From: Dyella terrae
Lineage (GTDB): Bacteria; Pseudomonadota; Gammaproteobacteria; Xanthomonadales; Rhodanobacteraceae
Assembly (NCBI RefSeq): GCF_004322705.1
Contig: NZ_SIZZ01000001.1
Location: 558,001 to 622,000, forward strand
DNA length: 64,000 nucleotides
Direction: 5' to 3'
The notes beneath the pieces were generated by a model, which saw only the letters and a list, made by a program, of their open reading frames with translations, was not told the DNA's origin and did not search any database. A program made the position numbers and the translations under genes. Positions 57,371 through 64,000 of this stretch are shown here, piece after piece (within the stretch, counting starts at the first letter, position 1; every line of letters begins with the position of its first letter).

Positions 57371-57889
57371 ATGGATACGCAGGCACTCGCACAACGCTTC
57401 ACCGACGTACTGGCCGATCTGGGCCTGTCATGCCTCGGCGTGGAGTTCTCCCCATCGCAGGGCCAGAGTACCCTGCGCATCTACCTGGACGTGGAAGGCC
57501 GCGAAGTCACCCTCGACGATTGCGAGGCCGCGAGCCGCGAACTGTCCGCCATGCTGGACGTGGAAGACCCGATTCCGGGGCATTACCTGCTTGAAGTGTC
57601 GTCGCCCGGCATGGATCGTCCACTTTTCACGGCTGAGCAGTTCGGCAGGGTCACGGGCCAGGAAGTGAAAGTGCTATTGAAGGCGCCGATCGAAGGTCGC
57701 CGTCGTCTCAAGGGCAAGGTGCTGGCAGTGGAAGGCGAGCGTATTTCGCTGGAAGCCGAAGGCAAGACATTCGATTTCGATCACGACGCCGTGGAAACCG
57801 CGCGCATCGTGCCGGACTGGGCAGCGCTGGGTTATCAGCCGCAGCCCAAGCCGGGCAAGAAGCCGGCCGGCAAGAAAGCCGCCAAGTAA
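57371..57889 (+). CDS. rimP: ribosome maturation factor RimP
   Basis: 172 aa from ATG 57371. Needed for 30S maturation. [38 protein letters not shown] and [14 protein letters not shown] are RimP signatures; the C-terminal tail is Lys/Pro-rich ([14 protein letters not shown]), which is an extension. First gene of the nusA-infB operon. Confidence 0.96.
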   Translation: MDTQALAQRFTDVLADLGLSCLGVEFSPSQGQSTLRIYLDVEGREVTLDDCEAASRELSAMLDVEDPIPGHYLLEVSSPGMDRPLFTAEQFGRVTGQEVKVLLKAPIEGRRRLKGKVLAVEGERISLEAEGKTFDFDHDAVETARIVPDWAALGYQPQPKPGKKPAGKKAAK

Positions 57890-57937
57890 TTCATCAGACC
57901 GATTCGGACGCCGGATGGTGTCTACGGAGTTTCTGCA

Positions 57938-59443
57938 ATGAGCAAAGAACTGTTGCTGGTCGTCGACGCAGTTGCCAACGAAAAGGGCGTGTCGCGCGAA
58001 GTGATCTTCCAGGCGATGGAAGCCGCCCTGGCTTCGGCTGCCAAGAAGCGCTACCCGGACGAAGATCCGGATATCCGCGTGACCATCGATCGCCAGAGCG
58101 GCGAGTACGAGACCTATCGTCGTTGGGAAGTCATCGCTGACGACGGCGAGATGGAGTCGCCGTTCCACCAGCTGCGTCTCATGGATGCCATCGACGAGCG
58201 TGAAGGCTCGGTCGTGGGCGACTACATCGAGGCCCAGATCGAAAACGCCGAATTCGGCCGTATTGCAGCGCAGGCCGCCAAGCAGGTGATCGTGCAGCGC
58301 GTGCGCGAAGCCGAGCGCCAGCAGGTCGTGGATGCCTTCCAGGATCGCGTGGGTGAGCTGATCACCGGCATCGTGAAGCGCGTCGAGCGTGGCAACGTCT
58401 ATCTGGACCTGGGCGGCAACGCCGAGGCGTTCATTCCGCGCGACAAGACGATTCCGCGTGAGTCGGCCCGCGTGGGCGACCGCGTTCGCGGCTATCTCTA
58501 CGAAGTGCGCTCGGAAGTGCGTGGCCCGCAGCTGTTCGTGTCGCGCGCGGCACCGGAATTCATGATCGAGCTGTTCAAGCTCGAAGTGCCGGAAGTCGGC
58601 CAGGGCCTGGTCGAGATCAAGGGCTGTGCCCGCGACCCGGGCGACCGCGCCAAGATTGCCGTGGTGGCCCATGACAGCCGCACCGATCCCATCGGCGCCT
58701 GTATCGGCATGCGTGGTTCGCGCGTCCAGGCCGTGTCCAACGAGCTCAATGGCGAGCGCGTGGACATCATCCTGTGGCACGAAAACCAGGCCCAGTACGT
58801 CATCAACGCCATGGCGCCCGCCGAAGTGCAGTCCATCATCATGGACGAAGAAAAGCACTCGATGGACATCGCGGTCGCAGAAGACAAGCTCTCGCAGGCC
58901 ATTGGCCGCGGCGGCCAGAACGTGCGTCTGGCCAGCAAGCTCACCGGCTGGCAGCTCAACGTGATGACGCAGGACCAGGTCACCGCCAAGAGCGAAGCCG
59001 AGCAGGAAGCGGCCCGCCAGCTGTTCATGGACAAGCTGGAAGTGGACCAGGAAATCGCCAACATCCTGGTGCAGGAAGGCTTCTCCAGCGTCGAAGAAAT
59101 CGCCTACGTGCCGAGCGCCGAACTGCTCGCCGTCGAAGGCTTCGACGAAGACATCGTCGAGGAACTGCGCGCCCGCGCCCGCGATGCGCTGCTTACCGAG
59201 GCGCTGGCCGTGGAAGAGGGCATTGACGAGCATCAGCCGTCGGACGAGCTGCTCGGTCTTGACGGCATGGATGAGTCCACCGCTTACGCGCTGGCTTCCC
59301 GTGGCGTCACCACGGCGGACGACCTGGCGGATTTGGCGGTCGACGATCTGATCGATATTGAAGGCATGGACGAAGAACGCGCTGCGGCGCTGATCATGGC
59401 TGCACGCGCGCCGATGATTGCGCGTCTGGAGAAGGGCGGCTAA
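57938..59443 (+). CDS. nusA: transcription termination/antitermination factor NusA
   Basis: 501 aa. N-terminal RNA polymerase-binding domain (1-125), S1 domain (about 135-200, [22 protein letters not shown]), two KH domains ([21 protein letters not shown] and [19 protein letters not shown]), and two C-terminal acidic repeats with helix-hairpin-helix motifs ending MIARLEKGG. This is the full E. coli-type domain set. It precedes infB by 130 bases. Confidence 0.98.
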   Translation: MSKELLLVVDAVANEKGVSREVIFQAMEAALASAAKKRYPDEDPDIRVTIDRQSGEYETYRRWEVIADDGEMESPFHQLRLMDAIDEREGSVVGDYIEAQIENAEFGRIAAQAAKQVIVQRVREAERQQVVDAFQDRVGELITGIVKRVERGNVYLDLGGNAEAFIPRDKTIPRESARVGDRVRGYLYEVRSEVRGPQLFVSRAAPEFMIELFKLEVPEVGQGLVEIKGCARDPGDRAKIAVVAHDSRTDPIGACIGMRGSRVQAVSNELNGERVDIILWHENQAQYVINAMAPAEVQSIIMDEEKHSMDIAVAEDKLSQAIGRGGQNVRLASKLTGWQLNVMTQDQVTAKSEAEQEAARQLFMDKLEVDQEIANILVQEGFSSVEEIAYVPSAELLAVEGFDEDIVEELRARARDALLTEALAVEEGIDEHQPSDELLGLDGMDESTAYALASRGVTTADDLADLAVDDLIDIEGMDEERAAALIMAARAPMIARLEKGG

Positions 59444-59455
59444 CCGCGGGCGGCG

Positions 59456-59538
59456 GCGCCCTGGATGGGCGCGCCGAGGGAAACCTTCACCGGTTTCCCA
59501 CCAGGGACGGGGGTAGTCGTACGGGGTGGCCCCGTACG
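59456..59538 (+). other. three consecutive hairpins between nusA and infB
   Basis: Stem 1: 6 bp (59456-59461 with 59467-59472). Stem 2: 8 bp perfect (59478-59485 with 59492-59499), loop ttcacc. Stem 3: 9 bp perfect (59518-59526 with 59530-59538), loop tgg. None has a T tract. They fill most of the spacer and may act in mRNA processing, stability or control of infB translation. Confidence 0.6.
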
Positions 59539-59573
59539 CACGATAAGCGCGGGAACGGCGGAGAAAGAACACG

Positions 59574-62378
59574 ATGTCGGACGTAACCATTTCACAACTC
59601 GCCAAGGTCCTTGGCATGCCGGTGGACAAGCTGCTCGGTCAGCTTGCCAATGCAGGTATGAGTTTCTCGGACCCGGAGCAGGTCATCAGCAGCACCGAAA
59701 AGGTGAAGCTGCTCGGCTTCCTGCGTCGTACGCATGGCAAGGCCGAAGAAGCGACGGATGCTGATGACAGCTCGCCGCGCCAGATCACCCTCAAGCGCCG
59801 CAAGGTCAGCGAACTGAAGGTCGCCACGCCGGGCGGCCGCGGTGCTGCGGGCGCCAAGACCGTCAATGTCGAGGTCCGCGCCAAGCGCACCTACGTCAAG
59901 CGCAGCGTCATCGCCGAAGAGGCCGGTGCCGATCACGAGCGCGAAGACGCCGTGCGCAAGCTGCAGGAGTCGCAGCAGCAGCGCGACAATGAAGAAACCC
60001 AGCGCGTCGAAGCCGAAGAGCGTCGCCAGGAAGAAGCACGCCTGCACGCCGAGGCCGAGCAGCGCAAGCAGGACGAGGCTGACGAGCGTCAGCGCCAGGC
60101 TGAAGAACAAGCTGCGCAGGCAGCGGCCGAAGCGGCGCAGCGCGCAGCGGCCGAAGAAGCCGCCACGCGCGTGGTCGAGCAGGTCGCCGCTACCCCGGCG
60201 CCGGCAACCGAAGTTGAAGCACCGAAGGAGAAGGCCGCACCCGTGCAGCCGACCGTACAGAAGATTGATCCGAATGCGCTGGGCATGATTCTGCCGCGCA
60301 TTCATGAGCCGCGTCGTCGTGAAAAGCCCGTCGCTGCGCCCGCCCCGGCGCCCGCGCCCGCTCCGGCACCCGCCCCGGCGGCTGCTGCCGCCGCCGCTGG
60401 CGATCGCAACAAGCCGAAGTTTGGCCGTGATCGCGAGGAAGTCGCTGGCGGTAAGCGTTTCGCTGCCGGCGAACTGCATCTGTCCGATGCCGACCGTGCC
60501 CGTCGCAACAAGCGCGGTGGCAAGAGTGGCCGTGGCAACGTGCGCGACACTGGTCGCAGTTCGAGCAGTGCGGCGTCCTCCGGCCCGCATGGCTTCTCCC
60601 GTCCTACCGCACCGGTGGTGCGTGAAGTGGTGGTGGGTGATGCCAACGTCGTCGCCGATCTCGCGCAGAAGATGGCGGTCAAGGGTTCGGAAGTGGTCAA
60701 GGCCCTCTTCAAGATGGGCGTGATGGCCACCATCAACCAGACGATCGACCATGACACTGCGGTGCTGGTGATTGAAGAACTCGGCCATACCGCCGTTGCC
60801 GCAAGCAACGACAACGCCGAAGCCGCGCTGGCTGCCCACACGCAGAACGCCGAGCTCGAGGGCGAGAAGAAGTCGCGTCCGCCGGTCGTGACCATCATGG
60901 GTCACGTCGACCACGGCAAGACCTCGCTGCTCGACTACATCCGTCGCACCAAGGTGGCGTCGGGTGAAGCCGGTGGCATCACGCAGCACATCGGTGCCTA
61001 CCACGTGGACACGCCCAAGGGCGTGATTACGTTCCTGGATACCCCCGGCCATGCCGCGTTTACCTCGATGCGTGCCCGCGGTGCGCAGTCGACGGATATC
61101 GTGGTGCTGGTGGTGGCCGCTGACGACGGCGTCATGCCGCAGACGGCCGAAGCCGTGCAGCATGCCCGTGCCGCGAAGGTGCCGCTCATCGTCGCGCTCA
61201 ACAAGATGGACAAGTCGGACGCCAATCCCGACCACGTCAAGCAGGGCCTCGGCAACCTGGAAGTGATTCCGGAAGAGTGGGGTGGTGACACGCCGTTCGT
61301 CCCGGTGTCGGCCAAGACCGGCATGGGTATCGACGATCTGCTCGATGCCATCTCGGTGCAGGCTGAAGTGATGGAGCTGAAGGCCGTCGAAGACGGTCCG
61401 GCCTCCGGTGTGGTCATCGAATCGAGCCTCGACCGCGGTCGTGGTCCGGTGGCGACCGTGCTGGTCCAGCAGGGCACGCTCAAGCGCGGCGACTTCGTCG
61501 TGTGCGGCATCGAATACGGTCGCATGCGTGCGCTGGTCGACGAGAGTGGCAAGACCGTGCAGTCCGCTGGTCCGTCGATCCCGGTGCAGGTGCTCGGCTT
61601 GTCCGGCGTGCCGGAATCGGGTGACGACTTCGTCGTCGTGGCCGACGAGCGCCTGGCGCGCGAAGTGGCTGCCGAGCGTCAGCTGAAGCGTCGTGAAACC
61701 CGCATGGTCAGCAAGGCGAACCGCCTTGAAGACATCATGGCCCTGATGAGCCAGGGTGCTGAGCAGCAGACGCTCAACATCCTGGTCAAGGCCGACGTGC
61801 AGGGTTCGGTGCAGGCACTGCGCGAGTCGCTGAGCCAGATCGGCAACGAGAACGTCAAGGTGAACGTCATCGCTTCGGGCGTGGGCGGCATCACCGAATC
61901 GGACGCCACGCTGGCTGCCGCCTCCAAGGCGCTGGTCATCGGCTTCAACGTCCGTGCCGACGCCTCGGCCCGCAAGGTCATCGACACGGCCGGTCTCGAC
62001 GTTCGTTACTTCTCGATCATCTATGACGTGATCGACCAGGTGAAGCAGGCCGCTTCGGGTCTTCTGGGCAAGGAAGTGCGCGAAGAGATCATTGGCGTGG
62101 CGCAGGTCCGCGAGGTCTTCCGCAGCTCCAAGTTCGGCGCCGTGGCCGGTTGCATGGTCGTCGAAGGTACGGTCAAGCGCAGCAAGCCGATCCGCGTGCT
62201 GCGTGACAACACGGTGATCTTCCAGGGCGAACTGGAGTCGCTGCGCCGCTTCAAGGACCTCGTCGACGAAGTCCGCAACGGCATGGAATGCGGTATCGCC
62301 GTGAAGCAGTACAACGACGTCAAGGTCGGCGACCAGATCGAGTGCTTCGAGCGTATCGAAGTGGCCCGTACGCTGTAA
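59574..62378 (+). CDS. infB: translation initiation factor IF-2
   Basis: 934 aa. N-terminal IF2_N domain ([20 protein letters not shown]), a long charged coiled-coil rich in Glu, Gln, Arg and Ala (about 120-215), a Pro/Ala low-complexity stretch (about 250-275), a second IF2_N, then the GTPase with G1 GHVDHGKTS (443-451), DTPGHAAF and NKMDK, and domains II-IV. IF-2 places fMet-tRNA on the 30S subunit. Full length compared with E. coli (890 aa). Confidence 0.98.
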   Translation: MSDVTISQLAKVLGMPVDKLLGQLANAGMSFSDPEQVISSTEKVKLLGFLRRTHGKAEEATDADDSSPRQITLKRRKVSELKVATPGGRGAAGAKTVNVEVRAKRTYVKRSVIAEEAGADHEREDAVRKLQESQQQRDNEETQRVEAEERRQEEARLHAEAEQRKQDEADERQRQAEEQAAQAAAEAAQRAAAEEAATRVVEQVAATPAPATEVEAPKEKAAPVQPTVQKIDPNALGMILPRIHEPRRREKPVAAPAPAPAPAPAPAPAAAAAAAGDRNKPKFGRDREEVAGGKRFAAGELHLSDADRARRNKRGGKSGRGNVRDTGRSSSSAASSGPHGFSRPTAPVVREVVVGDANVVADLAQKMAVKGSEVVKALFKMGVMATINQTIDHDTAVLVIEELGHTAVAASNDNAEAALAAHTQNAELEGEKKSRPPVVTIMGHVDHGKTSLLDYIRRTKVASGEAGGITQHIGAYHVDTPKGVITFLDTPGHAAFTSMRARGAQSTDIVVLVVAADDGVMPQTAEAVQHARAAKVPLIVALNKMDKSDANPDHVKQGLGNLEVIPEEWGGDTPFVPVSAKTGMGIDDLLDAISVQAEVMELKAVEDGPASGVVIESSLDRGRGPVATVLVQQGTLKRGDFVVCGIEYGRMRALVDESGKTVQSAGPSIPVQVLGLSGVPESGDDFVVVADERLAREVAAERQLKRRETRMVSKANRLEDIMALMSQGAEQQTLNILVKADVQGSVQALRESLSQIGNENVKVNVIASGVGGITESDATLAAASKALVIGFNVRADASARKVIDTAGLDVRYFSIIYDVIDQVKQAASGLLGKEVREEIIGVAQVREVFRSSKFGAVAGCMVVEGTVKRSKPIRVLRDNTVIFQGELESLRRFKDLVDEVRNGMECGIAVKQYNDVKVGDQIECFERIEVARTL

Positions 62379-62437
62379 TGACACGAGGCGAGGGATGAGT
62401 GGCGTTGCCGCGAACATCCTTCGTCTGGACTTGCAGG

Positions 62438-62469
62438 GGCCCGGACAGCAACCTTGTCCGGGCCTTTTT
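62438..62469 (+). terminator. intrinsic terminator between infB and rbfA
   Basis: 10-bp perfect stem GGCCCGGACA (62438-62447) with TGTCCGGGCC (62455-62464), followed by five T. It suggests that much infB transcription stops here, so rbfA depends on read-through or on its own promoter. Confidence 0.85.
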
Positions 62470-62547
62470 GCTTGAAATACATCGCCGCCGGCATCGGGCC
62501 GGCCGCTCATCGTCCCGGGCATGACGGGGCGCGAAAGGAGTTCTCCC

Positions 62548-62916
62548 ATGCCATCACGTGATTTCAAGCGAACCGACCGCGTGGGCGCCGAGCTGCGCCG
62601 CGAAATCGGCTTGCTGGTACACGCCGCCGTGCGCGATCACGGCTTGCCATCGTCAAGCGTTTCGGACGTCGAAGTGACTCGCGATCTCGACGTCGCTACG
62701 GTTTGGGTCACGGCCCTCATGCCGGAAAAATCCGCCGAACTGGTGAAGGAGCTCAAGGGCCTCGCCGTGGAGTTCCGCCGCGAACTGTCCCGCTCCATGC
62801 GGCTGCGTCGCGTCCCCGAACTGCGCTTCAAGTACGACGACTCGGTCGACAAGGGCGAGCGAATCGAGCAATTGCTTCGCGAGAACCCGACCTCGGCCGA
62901 GCCTGAAAACGAGTAA
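62548..62916 (+). CDS. rbfA: 30S ribosome-binding factor RbfA
   Basis: 122 aa from ATG 62548, with aaaggag eight bases upstream. KH-fold protein for late 16S rRNA maturation and cold adaptation. RTDRVGAELRREIGLLVH, VSDVEVTRDLDVATVWVT and RRVPELRFKYDDSVDKGERI are hallmarks. Lies between infB and truB as in most gammaproteobacteria. Confidence 0.96.
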   Translation: MPSRDFKRTDRVGAELRREIGLLVHAAVRDHGLPSSSVSDVEVTRDLDVATVWVTALMPEKSAELVKELKGLAVEFRRELSRSMRLRRVPELRFKYDDSVDKGERIEQLLRENPTSAEPENE

Positions 62917-63052
62917 CGTAGCTGAATGCCATGGCGCCACTGCGCAGAGGCGTTCGTGCGCTGGCGGCGCATGGACGCTTCCGCCATAGCCCACCGGTGC
63001 GTCATCCCGGCTCCCGCTCGTCCTTATCTTCCAACGGCTGTTCGCTTCACGC

Positions 63053-63991
63053 ATGAAACATTTCCGCGCCCTCCACGGCATCGTCCTGCTCGACAAGCCC
63101 CTGGGCATGAGCTCCAACCAGGCCTTGCAGGCGGCGCGGCGTATGTTCCGTGCGGAAAAGGGCGGTCACACTGGCGCGCTCGATCCCCTGGCAACGGGGT
63201 TGTTGCCGCTGTGTCTTGGCGAAGCCACCAAAATCGCGGGCAGCCTGCTCGGTTCCCGGAAGGCGTACGTAGCGGATTGCCGACTCGGCGTGACGACCAC
63301 GACGGCCGACCTGGAGGGGGATGTCGTCGAGACGCGGCCCGTACCTTCGTTCAGCGACGGGGAGATCGAGCGTGCGCTGGCTCCGTTACGGGGGCGCATC
63401 CTGCAGGTGCCTCCGGTTTACTCTGCGCTCAAGCAGGGCGGGGAGCCGTTGTATGTGAAGGCACGGCGCGGCGAGGTGGTCGATGTACCGCCGCGTGAGG
63501 TGGAAGTGTTCAGGCTTGAGGTCATGTCCCGTACAGCCGACAGCGTCCGCCTTCACGTCGAATGCGGATCCGGTACCTATGTGCGCAGTCTGGCGGTGGA
63601 TTTCGGCGACAACCTTGGCTGTGGCGCCCACCTGACGGGCCTGCGCCGGCTCTGGGTAGAACCGTTCCGCGAGCCCGTTGCCATGGTGACCCTTGATCAG
63701 CTTGCGGCGGCCAGGGAGCAGGGTGATGCCGCACTTTTGCCGCTCCTGTTGCCGCTGGCGGCAGGCCTGGTCGACTGGCCAGCCTTGCACCTGGATGCGG
63801 AACAGAGTCACGGCGTCTCACAGGGGCGCCAGATTTTCCCGGAAGGCGCAGCGGAAGGCCCCTGCGTCGCCTATGCCGATGACGGTCGTCCGCTGGCACT
63901 GTGTGAAGTCAATTCCGACGGAAAGCTCCTCATCCAGCGCGGCTTCAATTTGCCGAAGGTTTCTCCGGCAGAGACGGGGGCGGTGGAGTGA
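63053..63991 (+). CDS. truB: tRNA pseudouridine(55) synthase
   Basis: 312 aa. Makes pseudouridine 55 in the T-loop of tRNAs. Catalytic D44 in GGHTGALDPLATGLLPL, then VPPVYSALKQGGEPLYVKARRG and GSGTYVRSLAVDFG, and a PUA domain at the C-terminus. rpsO is expected after the window end. The 136-base gap after rbfA has no gene I can support. Confidence 0.97.
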   Translation: MKHFRALHGIVLLDKPLGMSSNQALQAARRMFRAEKGGHTGALDPLATGLLPLCLGEATKIAGSLLGSRKAYVADCRLGVTTTTADLEGDVVETRPVPSFSDGEIERALAPLRGRILQVPPVYSALKQGGEPLYVKARRGEVVDVPPREVEVFRLEVMSRTADSVRLHVECGSGTYVRSLAVDFGDNLGCGAHLTGLRRLWVEPFREPVAMVTLDQLAAAREQGDAALLPLLLPLAAGLVDWPALHLDAEQSHGVSQGRQIFPEGAAEGPCVAYADDGRPLALCEVNSDGKLLIQRGFNLPKVSPAETGAVE

Positions 63992-64000
63992 AAAGCCGTT

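Noticed and set aside
60340-60400. Short GCGCCCGC-type repeats as a satellite or integration site
   Set aside because: They encode the Pro/Ala linker of IF-2, a normal low-complexity region of infB.
59592-62567. Very long open frame on the minus strand opposite infB (about 990 codons)
   Set aside because: GC-rich coding DNA leaves long antisense frames open. The translation has no recognisable domain and mirrors infB codons; infB itself is certain.
62926-63498. Plus-strand open frame starting before truB
   Set aside because: Out of frame with truB over most of its length; truB has the complete catalytic motif, and this product has no domain.

Overview
The window is a visibly GC-rich, densely packed stretch of bacterial chromosome made almost entirely of housekeeping and envelope genes. 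The gene content and order fit Gammaproteobacteria, order Xanthomonadales (Lysobacterales), most likely Rhodanobacteraceae (Luteibacter, Dyella or Rhodanobacter type). The evidence is sdhAB-sdhE-ygfX next to lolCD-comEC-exbBD-msbA-lpxK, a Kdo kinase beside a DUF6165 gene and a GT9 glycosyltransferase, ffs-dnaX-ybaB-recR, rpmF-fabHDG-acpP-fabF-pabBC-mltG-tmk-holB-(two genes)-pilZ, a 14-gene nuo operon without a peripheral fusion, and tRNA-fMet-rimP-nusA-infB-rbfA-truB. The taxonomic call is an inference. I see no phage, plasmid, insertion sequence or CRISPR.

Layout. 1-2.6 kb: end of the succinate dehydrogenase operon (sdhA 3' end, sdhB), then the flavinylation factor sdhE overlapping ygfX. 2.7-11.3 kb: envelope block of lipoprotein release (lolC-like, lolD), DNA uptake (comEC), proton-driven ExbB/ExbD, lipid A flippase msbA and lipid A kinase lpxK. 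11.4-15.2 kb: a glycine-zipper envelope protein, DUF6165, an LPS heptosyltransferase-like GT9 enzyme, kdkA and a beta-lactamase-fold hydrolase. 15.2-19.2 kb: tRNA-Ser(GGA), 4.5S RNA, dnaX, ybaB, recR, a GNAT acetyltransferase and a HIT protein. 19.3-27.7 kb, mostly on the minus strand: an Slp-like lipoprotein, the transglutaminase/DUF58/MoxR trio, a GT39-type integral membrane glycosyltransferase, a three-part GYF-RDD-pilin-like fusion, maf/yceF and an unknown membrane-anchored coiled-coil protein.

27.8-41.9 kb: yceD-rpmF, type II fatty acid synthesis genes (fabH, fabD, fabG, acpP, fabF), p-aminobenzoate synthesis (pabB, pabC), mltG, tmk, holB, then a GT39-like/PIG-L pair and pilZ. 42.1-56.9 kb: nuoABCDEFGHIJKLMN, the proton-pumping NADH dehydrogenase. 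57.0-64.0 kb: initiator tRNA, rimP, nusA, infB, rbfA and truB. Many gene pairs overlap by ATGA or GTGA, which points to translational coupling.

Most genes are ordinary. The items most worth a second look are an imperfect 190-bp tandem duplication downstream of fabH whose second copy re-encodes the last eight FabH codons, the GYF-RDD-pilin fusion, the His/Asp-rich insertion in NuoL, the GT39/PIG-L pair inserted between holB and pilZ, a predicted near-leaderless yceD promoter, and three stacked hairpins between nusA and infB. I did not find a clearly new multi-gene system.
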